A stretch of 48,063 bases of DNA from Akkermansiaceae bacterium (GTDB taxonomy: Bacteria; Verrucomicrobiota; Verrucomicrobiia; Verrucomicrobiales; Akkermansiaceae). Positions 16,265 through 25,160 of this stretch are shown here, piece after piece; the stretch's first letter is position 1; the number at the start of each line of letters is the position of its first letter. The notes under the pieces are model-generated. The model had not been told where the DNA came from. It worked only from the letters and a program-made list of their open reading frames with translations, and ran no database searches. The position numbers and the translations under genes are program-made. The stretch covers positions 1-48,063 of the forward strand of contig CAIVSK010000040.1 in NCBI GenBank assembly GCA_903908495.1. The letters are read 5' to 3'.

Positions 16265-17596
16265 ATGACCCCGACTCCATTCGAGGCGTTGCCACTGGCT
16301 GCGCCCCTCCACCGCGTTTTGCGCGAACTCCAATACTCCGTCCCCACGCCCATCCAGGCCCAGGCCATCCCCATGCTGCTGCAAGGTCGCGACTTGTTAG
16401 GCTGCGCCCAGACCGGCACCGGCAAGACCGCCGGCTTCGCCCTGCCGATCCTCCATGCGCTGCATCTGCAGCCCCGCCAGGTCCGCCCCCGCTCGTGCCG
16501 CACCCTGGTGCTCGCACCCACCCGCGAACTCGCCGGCCAGGTCGGCAAAAGCTTCACCACCTATGGCAAATACGTCAGCTTCCGCCAAACCCTGGTGTAC
16601 GGCGGCGTCGGCCAGGTGCCCCAAGTCAATGCCATGCGCGGCGGCGTCGACGTGCTCGTGGCGACCCCCGGCAGGTTGTTAGACCTGATCGACCAGCGCC
16701 ACATCGACCTTGGCCAGGTCGAGTTTTTCGTCCTCGACGAGGTGGACCGCATGTTGGACATGGGTTTCCTGCGCGACGTCAAGCGCATCGTGGCGATGTT
16801 GCCTGCCAAGCGCCAGTCGTTGTTTTTCTCGGCCACCCTCGCTCCTAACATTGTTGAGCTCGCCCGCACGATCCTGCGCGAGCCGGCTCATATCAGCATC
16901 ACCCCGGAAACGACCACCGCCGAGAACATCGACCAACAGGTGTGCTTCGTGACCCGCGAGGACAAGCGCCCGCTGCTCGACCAGTTGCTGCGCGGCCAGT
17001 CCGAGGCCACCCAACAGAAACTCACCATCGTGTTCAGCCGCACCAAGCACGGTGCCAACAAACTGGCCAAAAGCCTGTGTGCCGCCGGCTTCGCCGCCGA
17101 CGCCATCCATGGCAACAAGTCCCAGGCGGCACGCGAAAAAGCGCTGGACCGCTTCAAGCGCGGCCTCACGCCGGTGCTGGTGGCCACCGATGTGGCCGCC
17201 CGCGGCGTGGACGTGAAGGACGTCGGCCTGGTGGTCAACTTCGATCTTCCCAACGAACCGGAAGCCTACGTCCACCGCATCGGCCGCACCGCGCGCGCCG
17301 GTGCCGATGGCCGAGCGGTGTCGTTCTGCTCGGAAGACGAGCTGGAATACCTGCGCGAGATCGAAAAGATCATCCGCATGCCCATTCCCCGTTGGGACGA
17401 CCACGCCTGGCACATCGAGGCCCTGGCCGAACGCCACGCCCGCGGCAAGTCCGGCGGCGGCGGCGGCGGCGGCCAAGGCAGGAATCAATCCAACGGCGGC
17501 GGCGGCGGCGGCAGGTATCAATCAAATGGTGGCGGTGGTGGCCAGGGCCGCAACTACAGCGGCAACAATCGCCGCCGCCCCGCCTCAGTCCGCTGA
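16265..17596 (+). CDS. rhlE: DEAD-box-family RNA helicase (RhlE-like), motif II DEVD
   Basis: A 443-residue ATP-dependent RNA helicase acting in ribosome assembly or mRNA turnover. Motifs in order are the Q motif region PTPIQAQAIP, AQTGTGKT (48-55), PTRELA, ATPGRLLD, motif II LDEVD (157-161), SAT (189-191), and motifs IV-VI, ending in VATDVAARGVDVKD and HRIGRTARAG. Motif II reads DEVD instead of DEAD, an uncommon but tolerated change. The C-terminus is a glycine-rich tail with arginine/asparagine repeats (GKSGGGGGGGQGRNQ, repeated three times), which is likely disordered and RNA-binding. Start at the ATG at 16265; it is a single-gene unit. Confidence 0.93.
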   Translation: MTPTPFEALPLAAPLHRVLRELQYSVPTPIQAQAIPMLLQGRDLLGCAQTGTGKTAGFALPILHALHLQPRQVRPRSCRTLVLAPTRELAGQVGKSFTTYGKYVSFRQTLVYGGVGQVPQVNAMRGGVDVLVATPGRLLDLIDQRHIDLGQVEFFVLDEVDRMLDMGFLRDVKRIVAMLPAKRQSLFFSATLAPNIVELARTILREPAHISITPETTTAENIDQQVCFVTREDKRPLLDQLLRGQSEATQQKLTIVFSRTKHGANKLAKSLCAAGFAADAIHGNKSQAAREKALDRFKRGLTPVLVATDVAARGVDVKDVGLVVNFDLPNEPEAYVHRIGRTARAGADGRAVSFCSEDELEYLREIEKIIRMPIPRWDDHAWHIEALAERHARGKSGGGGGGGQGRNQSNGGGGGGRYQSNGGGGGQGRNYSGNNRRRPASVR

Positions 17597-17753
17597 GGAG
17601 GCGCAGCCGGGTTGCCGCAATCAGGAGGCAAGGCTGTTTCAAGGCACCGCGATACGCGGGCCTTGGGGCCGCCGAGGGGATATTTCTGCGTTTCTCGCCT
17701 AGACAAAACGAGTCTGGCATCTAGCGTCGCTAATTGTTTGCACTCGCACCCTC

Positions 17754-18776
17754 ATGGATCCTAACACCAACTTCGCCTCCCAACTGCCGCCCGATGACGT
17801 CGCCGCCATCGATGAACTCGGAAAAACCTACCAAGCATTCCGCGCGGAACTCGGCAAGGCCATCATCGGCCAGGACCAGGTGATTGAGCGACTGGCCATC
17901 TGCCTGTTTGCCCGCGGCCACGCCTTGCTCATGGGCGTGCCCGGGCTGGCCAAGACGTTGCTGGTGTCCTCGGTGGCGCAAACCTTCGACCTGACCTTCA
18001 ACCGGATCCAGTTCACCCCTGACCTGATGCCGGCCGACATCACGGGCACCGACATCATTCAGGAAAGCGGCGTGGGCGGCCGGCGTGAATTCGAGTTCAT
18101 CAAGGGCCCGGTGTTTGCCAACATCGTGCTGGCCGACGAAATCAACCGCGCCCCGGCCAAGACCCAGTCGGCGATGCTCGAGGCGATGCAGGAAAACAAA
18201 GTCACCGTGCTGGGCAACACGTACACGCTGTTGCCGCCGTTTTTCGTCCTGGCGACCCAGAACCCGATCGAACAGGAAGGCACCTATCCACTGCCGGAAG
18301 CCCAGCTCGACCGCTTCATGTTCCTCATCGAGGTCGATTACCCGAGCGTGGAGGAGGAAAAACGCATCGCCCGCGAAACCACCGGCGCCGCCCGCCAAAC
18401 CCTCAGCCACCTGCTCGATGGCGACAAGGTGCTGGCCTACCAGCAACTCGTGCGCCGTGTCCCGGTCCCCGAGCACCTCTACGAATACGCGGTCAACATC
18501 GTCCGCAAAACCCGCCCCCACCAACCCGAATCGCCTCAGTGGATCAAGGACACCGTCGGCTGGGGCGCCGGCCCGCGCGCCGTCCAATACCTCATCCTCG
18601 GCGCCAAAGCCCGCGCCGCGCTGCGCGGCGCCTACATGGCCTCGCTGGAAGACATCGAGGCGGTCGCCTCACCGGTGCTCTCGCATCGGGTCATCACCAA
18701 CTTCTCCGCCGAAAGCCAAGGCATGACCTCCAAGAAAATCGTCGAGCGCTTGATCAAGGAAATGCGGGAAGCATGA
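17754..18776 (+). CDS. MoxR-family AAA+ ATPase
   Basis: A 340-residue cytoplasmic AAA+ chaperone. Walker A is GVPGLAKT (61-68) and Walker B with sensor is IVLADEINRAPAKTQSAMLE (Asp128, Glu129), followed by ATQNPIEQEGTYPLPEAQLD. MoxR ATPases work with von Willebrand A proteins to mature metal-enzymes or protect the envelope. Here the downstream genes DUF58, BatA-like and vWA make the classic partner set. The stop overlaps the next start (ATGA at 18773-18776), indicating coupled translation. The first gene of a four-gene operon. Confidence 0.94.
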   Translation: MDPNTNFASQLPPDDVAAIDELGKTYQAFRAELGKAIIGQDQVIERLAICLFARGHALLMGVPGLAKTLLVSSVAQTFDLTFNRIQFTPDLMPADITGTDIIQESGVGGRREFEFIKGPVFANIVLADEINRAPAKTQSAMLEAMQENKVTVLGNTYTLLPPFFVLATQNPIEQEGTYPLPEAQLDRFMFLIEVDYPSVEEEKRIARETTGAARQTLSHLLDGDKVLAYQQLVRRVPVPEHLYEYAVNIVRKTRPHQPESPQWIKDTVGWGAGPRAVQYLILGAKARAALRGAYMASLEDIEAVASPVLSHRVITNFSAESQGMTSKKIVERLIKEMREA

Positions 18777-19666
18777 AATACGACTTCCTCGACAACACCT
18801 TGCTGTCAAGACTCGGCGCCTTGCCCATCGAGGCCCGCGTACCCATGCTCGGCAACGTCGCTGGCAAACACCGCTCGCCACACCGCGGCTCGTCGGTCGA
18901 ATTCGCCGAGTACCGGAAGTACGTCCCCGGCGACGACACCCGCCGCCTCGATTGGAAGGCCTTCGCCCGCTCCGACCGGTTTTACATCAAGGAATTCGAG
19001 GCCGATACCAACCTGCGCGCCTACTTCGTCGTCGATGCCTCCGGCTCGATGAAATTCGCCGGCCAGGGCGAGGCGAAGATCCAGTTCGCCCGCCGCATCG
19101 CCGCCTCCCTGTCCTACCTGCTGGTCAATCAGGGCGACGCCGCCGGGCTTTCCGTCTGCACCGACAAGCTGCATCTGGAGGTGCCACCGAGCCGCCGAGC
19201 CGCCCATCTCGACCGGCTCTTCAGCACCCTCGGCGCGGTGACGCCCGCTGGACCGACTGGTCTGCTTGAGGCACTGCACACCATCGCGGAGAAAGTCAGC
19301 CAGCGCGCGTTCGTCGTCATTTTGTCGGACTTATTCACCGATCCGGATGCCCTCGGCGACGCCCTCCAGCACCTGCGCTACCGCAAGCACGACATCTCCG
19401 TGTTTCACCTGATGGATCCGCTGGAGATCAGCTTCGAGTTCGACCGCCCGCACCGCTTTGTCGATTTGGAGGACAACACCGCCCTGGTGGTGGAACCCAA
19501 CCTCATCGCCGACGAGTACAAAGCCGCGCTGCGCGACTTCCTCACCGCCGTGCGCGCCAAGTGCCACGATGCCGCCGCCGACTACCAACTGGTGCTCACC
19601 GACGCCCCGCTTGAGCCGTTGTTGCGGGATTTTCTCACCGCGAGATTACCCAAGTCAAAGCACTAA
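18773..19666 (+). CDS. DUF58 protein (vWA-like, MoxR partner)
   Basis: A 297-residue cytoplasmic protein. The conserved DUF58 block is EFAEYRKYVPGDDTRRLDWK (about 43-62), followed by a vWA-like core with a MIDAS-type DASGSM (about residue 89). The frame is open upstream, but the ATG at 18773 overlapping the moxR stop gives the expected family start (MKYDFLDNTLLSRLGALPIE). It is likely a substrate or partner adaptor of the MoxR ATPase. Its stop codon sits inside one copy of the AT-rich dispersed repeat (19658-19680). Confidence 0.92.
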   Translation: MKYDFLDNTLLSRLGALPIEARVPMLGNVAGKHRSPHRGSSVEFAEYRKYVPGDDTRRLDWKAFARSDRFYIKEFEADTNLRAYFVVDASGSMKFAGQGEAKIQFARRIAASLSYLLVNQGDAAGLSVCTDKLHLEVPPSRRAAHLDRLFSTLGAVTPAGPTGLLEALHTIAEKVSQRAFVVILSDLFTDPDALGDALQHLRYRKHDISVFHLMDPLEISFEFDRPHRFVDLEDNTALVVEPNLIADEYKAALRDFLTAVRAKCHDAAADYQLVLTDAPLEPLLRDFLTARLPKSKH

Positions 19667-19680
19667 ATCTTAAACTTTAA
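19658..19680 (-). repeat. AT-rich dispersed repeat, copy 1
   Basis: AAGCACTAAATCTTAA (19658-19673) is the exact reverse complement of a 16-mer found again at 21854-21869 and 46088-46103. It contains the stop codon of the DUF58 gene and fills most of the 16-bp gap before the BatA-like gene. It is strongly AT-rich in a GC-rich region. Confidence 0.7.
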
Positions 19681-19682
19681 CA

Positions 19683-21677
19683 ATGCTGTTTTTAAATCCA
19701 TTGTTACTCTGGGGCCTGCTGGCCGCCAGCATCCCGGTGATCATCCACCTGCTCAATCGTCGCCGCCACAAGACGATCCACTGGGGGGCCATGCAGTTTT
19801 TGCTCAAGGCCACCCGCGAAAGCCGCGGCAAGAAGAAGCTGCGCAACTTCCTCATCCTCGCCTGCCGCACCCTCGGCCTGGCAGCGCTCATCTTCGCCGC
19901 CGCACGGCCGATTGTCTCCGGCCTGCTCGGCTGGGGCGGCGGATCAATCGATTTGGTGGTGCTGGTGCTCGACCGCTCGGCGTCGATGGAAGCCAAGCCG
20001 GGTGACGGCCTCAGCCCGCGCCGCCAGATCGTGCTGGAAAAGGTTCGCGACGCGATGAAGAACCTGGGCACAGCGCGGCTGGTGCTCATTGATAGCGCCA
20101 CCGGCCAACCCCAGGACGTGCCCTCGCCGGATGTCCTTGCCGAGCTTTCCAGCAGCGCCGCCACCGATACCAGCGCAGACTTTCCCACGTTGTTGACCCG
20201 CGCCGCCGAGTTTCTGGCCGAAACCCCCGGCCGCGCCGAAGTCTGGCTCGCCTCCGACCTCCAAACCTCCAACTGGCTGCCCGACGACGACCGCTGGGCC
20301 GCCGCCCGCGCCAGCCTCGCCAACCTCCCGCAAAAACCCGCCGTCCGCGTCCTCTCGCTCACCGGCGCCGCCGCTCCCAATGCCGCCATCCGCCTGCTGG
20401 GGTCGCGCCGGGTGGCCGACGATCTGCTGCTGGACCTGGAGGTCACCCGTTCCGCCGATTCCCACGTGGCGGCCAACCTGCCGCTGACGACCACCATCAA
20501 CGGGACCCGCACCACCGAAACTCTCATTCTGCCCGGCCAATCGCTGCGCTTCCAAAAACGTCTGGCCCTGCCCCCAGGCAGCGACACCGGGTCCGGCTGG
20601 TTTTCCATCCCCGCCGATGGCAACCCACGCGACAACGCCGCCTTCTTCGCCTACGGTCCGGCCCGCACCATCAAAGCCATCATTGTCTCCCCACCCGGTG
20701 AAACCGCCGACTATCTCGCGCTGGCCGCCGCTCCTCCCGGTTTCGGCAATCAACACGTCGAGCGAATCGATCCGGGCCAGGCCGCCACCATGGCAACCTC
20801 GGACGTTTCCACCATCCTGTGGGCCGCACCTCTGCCCACCGGTGCCGTCGCAGAGCAACTCAGCCGCTTTCTGACTTCCGGCGGCCAGGTCATTTGCTTC
20901 CCACCCGGTGCCGCGCCGGGCAAGCCATTCCTCGATCTCAACTGGGCACCGGTCACCCCGGCCGAGAAGGACAAGTACTTCATCCTCAAGGACTGGAACC
21001 ACAGCGATGGACCGCTGCGCGACGGCATCGACGGCAGCCCGCTGCCCGCCGAACGCCTCAAGGCGATCCGCCGCCAAATCCCGCTCGGCGATGCCAGCCA
21101 ACTCGCCCGCTGGGAGGACGGCGAGGCATTCCTGACCCGCCACATCGTCGATCGCGGCACCCTCTGGTTTGTCGCCTCCACCCCAGACTACACCTGGTCC
21201 AACCTCGGCGACGCCGATGTCCTGCTGCCGCTGGTCCAGCGCATCCTCGCCCTCGGCACCGAGCGCTTCGATGCATCCTACCTCACCACCGTCGGCTCGG
21301 AGGCCACCAAACCCCTGCCCGGCGAAACCCGCACCCGCCTCGACGACTTCGGCAGCCCCGATCCCGCCAACGCCGCCTACCTCGCCGGCGTCTTCAAGCT
21401 CAATGACCGCCTCCTCGCCGTCAACCGCCCCGCCGCCGAGGACAGCCCGGAAATTCTCACCCGCGAAGCGCTCGACACCGCCCTCACCGGCACCGGCTAC
21501 ACCCTCCTCGAGCAAGCCGGCCAAGCCACCGACCCCTCGCTCTCACGCGATGTCTGGCGCGCCTTCCTCATCGCCGTCCTGTTCTTCTTCCTCGCCGAGG
21601 CCATCCTCTGCCTGCCCAAGAAAGTCACGGTTCAAGTCCTACCCGCCCAACAGAAAGCTGAAAATCCTAAATCCTAA
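19683..21677 (+). CDS. BatA-like membrane protein with vWA domain
   Basis: A 664-residue inner-membrane protein. The N-terminus matches the BatA N-terminal module: LFLNPLLLWGLLAASIPVII (TM1), LLNRRRHKTIHWGAMQFL, and a second helix RTLGLAALIFAAARPIV. A vWA domain follows with MIDAS DRSASM (about 99-104). A long periplasmic-type region comes next, with a C-terminal helix DVWRAFLIAVLFFFLAEAIL near 630-650. It acts with MoxR and DUF58 proteins, probably in envelope maintenance or protein maturation. The last codons (NPKS and stop) are written in a 7-bp tandem repeat that continues downstream. Confidence 0.88.
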   Translation: MLFLNPLLLWGLLAASIPVIIHLLNRRRHKTIHWGAMQFLLKATRESRGKKKLRNFLILACRTLGLAALIFAAARPIVSGLLGWGGGSIDLVVLVLDRSASMEAKPGDGLSPRRQIVLEKVRDAMKNLGTARLVLIDSATGQPQDVPSPDVLAELSSSAATDTSADFPTLLTRAAEFLAETPGRAEVWLASDLQTSNWLPDDDRWAAARASLANLPQKPAVRVLSLTGAAAPNAAIRLLGSRRVADDLLLDLEVTRSADSHVAANLPLTTTINGTRTTETLILPGQSLRFQKRLALPPGSDTGSGWFSIPADGNPRDNAAFFAYGPARTIKAIIVSPPGETADYLALAAAPPGFGNQHVERIDPGQAATMATSDVSTILWAAPLPTGAVAEQLSRFLTSGGQVICFPPGAAPGKPFLDLNWAPVTPAEKDKYFILKDWNHSDGPLRDGIDGSPLPAERLKAIRRQIPLGDASQLARWEDGEAFLTRHIVDRGTLWFVASTPDYTWSNLGDADVLLPLVQRILALGTERFDASYLTTVGSEATKPLPGETRTRLDDFGSPDPANAAYLAGVFKLNDRLLAVNRPAAEDSPEILTREALDTALTGTGYTLLEQAGQATDPSLSRDVWRAFLIAVLFFFLAEAILCLPKKVTVQVLPAQQKAENPKS

Positions 21678-21732
21678 ATCCTGAATCAGAAATCAGATAT
21701 CAGATATCAGATATCAGATATCAGAAATCAGA
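21663..21732 (+). repeat. 10-unit 7-bp tandem repeat
   Basis: Ten consecutive 7-bp units: AATCCTA twice, AATCCTG, AATCAGA twice, TATCAGA four times, AATCAGA. The first two units overlap the end of the BatA-like gene and supply its stop codon. The array is AT-rich against a GC-rich background, so slippage expansion is likely. Confidence 0.8.
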
Positions 21733-21832
21733 GTGTCAAGCCACTCTTCATCATCTTCTCTTGCGTCTTCAGCTCTTGTGTCTTGCGTTTACTCCCCAAT
21801 CTTCCCGCCCTCAATTTCCCTGCCCCCTCTTC

Positions 21833-21870
21833 TCTTCGTTTAGAATTTCGTGCTTAAGATTTAGTGCTTA
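21833..21870 (+). repeat. AT-rich dispersed repeat, copy 2
   Basis: TCTTCGTTTAGAATTT (21833-21848) followed by CGTGC and TTAAGATTTAGTGCTT (21854-21869). The same two blocks recur in the truB-nrnA gap near 46000-46106. It lies 8-45 bp before the vWA gene start and may contain its promoter (TAATAATTAATG follows). The rest of the 200-bp gap, 21733-21832, is pyrimidine-rich with CTCTTGTGTCTTGCG-like runs and no gene. Confidence 0.7.
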
Positions 21871-21877
21871 ATAATTA

Positions 21878-24082
21878 ATGCTTCATCTAACCCCCACTCC
21901 TCTCACCCTCGCCATCGGCATCAGCGCGCTGCTCCTGACCGGCGGGTTGGCCATCCTCGCATGGAGACGCAGCCCGCATCGCCGGCGCACGGGCATCCTC
22001 GAAACCTGCCGCTGTCTGGCCGTGCTCGTCGTCGTCATCCTGTTGTGGCAACCCGAGTGGCGCACCATCCTGCATCCCGAAACCAAGCCGCGCATCGCTA
22101 TCCTGTGGGACGACTCGAAGTCGATGACCACCGCCGACGCGCCATTGCCGCTGGAACTTTCCGATACTCCAAGCATCGTCACCCGCGCCGAATGGGTCAA
22201 AAAAGCCCTCGCCGCCAACCTGTGGAAACCCCTCCAAGCCGACGGCGAAAACGAACTCATCATCCAACCGTTTGCCACTCCGCCCAAGGATCCCGCGCCT
22301 CTAACAGGCACCGACCTCGAGGCCCCGATCTCCAGCTTGTTGGAAAAGGAAACCAACCTGCGCGCCGTCATCCTGCTCAGCGATGGGGACTTCAACCTCG
22401 GCCAACCGCCGGTGGCAGCCGCCCAGAAAATGCGTCTGCGCGGCGTCCCGTTGTTTCCCATCCCGGTCGGCAGCAAGTCCCGCCTGCCCGACCTCGACCT
22501 GCTCTCCGTCACCGCCCCCAGCTACGGCATCGTTGGCGAAAACGTCCAAATCCCGTTCACCATCCGCTCGTCGCTCGACCGCCAGGTGCGCACCGTCGCG
22601 CGCCTTCGCGACGAATCCGGCCACGAGCGCAGCAAGGAATTGGTCATCCCGCCGAACACCGAAATCTACGATTCGATGCTCTGGCGCATCGAAAAAGAAG
22701 GTGCCGCCACCCTCGAACTGTCGATCCCGGTGGCCGAGGGCGAACTCGTCGCATCTAACAATTCAAGCAAGTTCAACATCGCCGGCCGTCCCGAGCGCAT
22801 CCGCGTGCTGGTGGTCGATACCCTGCCGCGCTGGGAATACCGCTTCCTCCACAACGCCCTTTCGCGCGACCCCGGCGTCGAACTCACCTGCCTGCTGCTC
22901 CACCCCCAACTCGGCCCCGCCACCGGCAAGAATTTCATCACCGAGTTTCCCTCCAAACTCGAAGACCTCGCCAAATTCGACGTGATCTTCCTCGGCGACG
23001 TCGGCGTCGGCACCGGCCAACTCACCAAGGAACAATGCACGTTGATCCGCGGACTGGTGGAAAACCAGGCATCCGGCGTCGTCTTCCTGCCTGGCCCGCA
23101 AGGCAACCAGGCGACCCTGGTGGACACCGACCTGTCCGACCTGCTGCCCGTCGTGCTGGATGCCGAGCACAAAACCGGCATGGCCGAGCCGCTCGCCTCG
23201 CCCCTCAATCTAACCACCGAGGGCCGCAAGTCCCTGCTCACCATGTTAGGTAACAGCGAGGAGGAAAACCCCGAGATCTGGCGGCGGCTGCCCGGCTTCT
23301 ATTGGTATGCGCCGGTGGTCAAGGCCAAGGGCGGCACCGAGGTGTTGGCCGTGCATGGCAACCGCCGCGACAAGTTCGGACCGATTCCACTCATCGTCAC
23401 CAAGCCCGCCGGCAGCGGCAAGGTCCTCTTCATGGGCATCGACTCGGCGTGGCGCTGGCGCCGCGGCGTCGAAGACCTCTATCACTACCGATTCTGGGGC
23501 CAGGTCGCCCGCTGGATGTCCTACCAACGCAACATGGCCGCCGGCCAACGCGTGCGCCTCTTCTTCACCCCCGAGCGCCCCGTGCCCGGCACCAACATCA
23601 CCCTCAACGCCAACGCCTTCGACCCCAATGGCGCCCCCCTCCAGCAAGGCAACGTCGCCATCGACGTCACCTCCCCCGATGGCCGCACCCAACGCATCGA
23701 ATTACAGAAAAACGACACCGCCTGGGGCGCCTACTCGGGCCGCTTTAAAATCGACCTGCCCGGTGCCTGGAAACTCCACGCCAGCGTCGCCGGCAGCGAG
23801 GACAAGCCGGTCGAGACCACCCTCTTCGCCCAGGGAGTGGAGATTGAGAAAACCGGCCAACCGGCGCGCCCCGAGGTGCTTGAGGAAATGGCCAAGGTCG
23901 CCAAGGGCCGCGTCATCCAGCCTAACCAACTCGCCGATCTGGTCAAGGAGATCAAAGCGCTGCCCGAGCCCCGCCCCCTCGAAAACCGCATCCCCCTCTG
24001 GAGCGATTGGCGCGTGCTCACCGCACTCATCTCCCTCCTCGCCATCTTCTGGACCGGCCGCAAACTCAGCGGCGCGTTCTAG
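21878..24082 (+). CDS. membrane vWA protein of the moxR cluster
   Basis: A 734-residue inner-membrane protein. Two N-terminal helices (LTLAIGISALLLTGGLAILA and TCRCLAVLVVVILLWQ) precede a vWA-like domain with MIDAS DDSKSM (about 76-81), a large extracytoplasmic part, and a C-terminal helix VLTALISLLAIFWTG. The middle includes a glutamine-amidotransferase-like segment (VLVVDTLPRWEYRFLHNALS, then VIFLGDVGVGTG) common in the long vWA proteins of planctomycetes and verrucomicrobia. It is the fourth gene of the moxR operon and probably forms the membrane partner complex with the BatA-like protein. No terminator is evident downstream. Confidence 0.85.
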   Translation: MLHLTPTPLTLAIGISALLLTGGLAILAWRRSPHRRRTGILETCRCLAVLVVVILLWQPEWRTILHPETKPRIAILWDDSKSMTTADAPLPLELSDTPSIVTRAEWVKKALAANLWKPLQADGENELIIQPFATPPKDPAPLTGTDLEAPISSLLEKETNLRAVILLSDGDFNLGQPPVAAAQKMRLRGVPLFPIPVGSKSRLPDLDLLSVTAPSYGIVGENVQIPFTIRSSLDRQVRTVARLRDESGHERSKELVIPPNTEIYDSMLWRIEKEGAATLELSIPVAEGELVASNNSSKFNIAGRPERIRVLVVDTLPRWEYRFLHNALSRDPGVELTCLLLHPQLGPATGKNFITEFPSKLEDLAKFDVIFLGDVGVGTGQLTKEQCTLIRGLVENQASGVVFLPGPQGNQATLVDTDLSDLLPVVLDAEHKTGMAEPLASPLNLTTEGRKSLLTMLGNSEEENPEIWRRLPGFYWYAPVVKAKGGTEVLAVHGNRRDKFGPIPLIVTKPAGSGKVLFMGIDSAWRWRRGVEDLYHYRFWGQVARWMSYQRNMAAGQRVRLFFTPERPVPGTNITLNANAFDPNGAPLQQGNVAIDVTSPDGRTQRIELQKNDTAWGAYSGRFKIDLPGAWKLHASVAGSEDKPVETTLFAQGVEIEKTGQPARPEVLEEMAKVAKGRVIQPNQLADLVKEIKALPEPRPLENRIPLWSDWRVLTALISLLAIFWTGRKLSGAF

Positions 24083-24243
24083 CAAGACGTCGTGGAAGCA
24101 CCGCGCCTGAAAAGCGATGGTGGATGGAGCGCCGCATCCTGCCGGCTGGGTTTCGCATCCTGCCGGACCCTCAGCGAAGAGCATGAGCCTGCGCCTCGCA
24201 CCGCCGAAATGAACCACTGATGGCACGGATTCAACCTAAGCCC

Positions 24244-24402
24244 TCAATAGACGGCCGCTAGCCAGGCGGGGGCAGGATCGACGAAGAATTCCTTACGGTA
24301 ATTCACCTTATTGATGCGGCAATTGTCGAATTCCTGATGGAGCAACCGTTCGAGTCCGGGAGCATCATCGCTTCGGAGCGCAAGCGTTTCACCAGATCGT
24401 TG
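24244..24402 (-). pseudogene. remnant of a T5orf172/DUF4041-type (GIY-YIG-like) gene
   Basis: A 52-codon minus-strand frame between stop codons, without a start codon, reads RSDDAPGLERLLHQEF, then NCRINKVNYRKEFF, then VDPAPAWLAAVY before the TGA at 24244-24246. The pattern E..LH.EF...R.NK.N.RKEFF is the C-terminal signature of T5orf172 (Mug113-like) domains, found in phage and mobile-element proteins. Only the tail survives and it overlaps the 3' end of the VapC gene. The rest of the gap (24083-24243) has a 13-bp direct repeat CGCATCCTGCCGG at 24133 and 24154 and no gene. Confidence 0.5.
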
Positions 24403-24778
24403 CTACGAGGCGTGCCTTGCGGATCAAACGGTCCTTGGTCACCAAGGGCAGCCCGAGGCGCCTGGCAGTGGCGACGATCACCCGATCAAAGGGGTCGGAC
24501 TGCGGCAGCCCTAATGTCATCGCCTCCCACGCGGTCTCCGCATCCAAAGGCACGACGGTCACCCGTGACGCGAGATCGGCGATGGCCTTGGCACCATCGT
24601 CGTTGAAGACCCGCAATCTTCCCTTGGAGACCAACATGGCGAGTTCCAGCAAACTCAAGGCGCTCACGCCGAGGTCCTCGCGGGCAAGGTCGCAGAGGGC
24701 TTGCCGCGCTGCCTTGCCCAGTTTCGAGCTGTCCTCCGCCGCCCAAACCAGGGCGTGGGTATCCAGGATAAGTTTCAT
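24389..24778 (-). CDS. vapC: PIN-domain ribonuclease toxin (VapC type)
   Basis: A 129-residue toxin-type endoribonuclease with the PIN acidic set: Asp6 (LILDTHAL), Glu45 (LSLLELAML), Asp95 and Asp98 (QSDPFDRVIVATA), and Asp116 (VTKDRLIR). VapC toxins cleave tRNA or rRNA when not neutralised by the cognate antitoxin. The start codon overlaps the antitoxin stop (ATGA at 24775-24778), the standard arrangement. It belongs to the subgroup with a THALVWAAE start and an LGLPLVTKD end. All key residues are present, so it is probably functional. Confidence 0.9.
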   Translation of the reverse strand: MKLILDTHALVWAAEDSSKLGKAARQALCDLAREDLGVSALSLLELAMLVSKGRLRVFNDDGAKAIADLASRVTVVPLDAETAWEAMTLGLPQSDPFDRVIVATARRLGLPLVTKDRLIRKARLVATIW

Positions 24779-25002
24779 AGTGACGGATTCCAGGCGGTTT
24801 CCGGCAGTGTCGGAGCGCTTAGGTCGGCTTTAGTTTCGATGAAGGTTCCCCGCATCGAGCCAAGCAGATTGCGCTCTGGCGGAGACTCCGCCAAGATCAC
24901 GAGGTTGCCCTCGCGGGTCTTGACCACCACCCGTTCGCCGCGCAACGCCGCACGCTTCACTTTGGGGAATTCACGCAGGAGAGTGCTTACATTCGTTTGC
25001 AT
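24775..25002 (-). CDS. antitoxin of the VapC partner (Phd/YefM or VapB-like)
   Basis: A 75-residue antitoxin from the ATG at 25002 (MQTNVSTLLREFPKVKRAAL); the frame is open 28 codons further upstream, but without antitoxin-like sequence. A short N-terminal DNA-binding region with GERVVVKTREGNLVILAESP resembles the Phd/YefM beta-strand motif, and the C-terminus (ETKADLSAPTLPETAWNPSL) is flexible and suited to toxin binding. It probably represses the pair's own promoter in the 25003-25100 region. Overlaps the toxin gene by 4 bp. Confidence 0.8.
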   Translation of the reverse strand: MQTNVSTLLREFPKVKRAALRGERVVVKTREGNLVILAESPPERNLLGSMRGTFIETKADLSAPTLPETAWNPSL

Positions 25003-25098
25003 GACAAATAGTTTGACTGATATGAGCGCCGCGTCAAGAAATCTTCCCACCAAACTCGAAGACCTTGCCATGCCCGGCGGCAGCAAATTGGTCAGGCC

Positions 25099-25153
25099 GA
25101 CCTGCGCCAGACCGGATACGGGTAGGATTCCTCCATCCGGTGTACCGCAGGTC
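25099..25153. repeat. imperfect inverted repeat, 19-nt arms
   Basis: GACCTGCGCCAGACCGGAT (25099-25117) and ATCCGGTGTACCGCAGGTC (25135-25153) pair at 16 of 19 positions around a 17-nt loop. It lies about 100 bp upstream of the antitoxin start and immediately before a second hairpin. Confidence 0.55.
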
Positions 25154-25160
25154 GGAAGGT

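Noticed and set aside
19944..21524. 526-residue open frame antisense to the BatA-like gene
   Set aside because: Gly/Ala/Gln-rich composition typical of antisense frames in GC-rich DNA; the plus-strand gene has clear domains.
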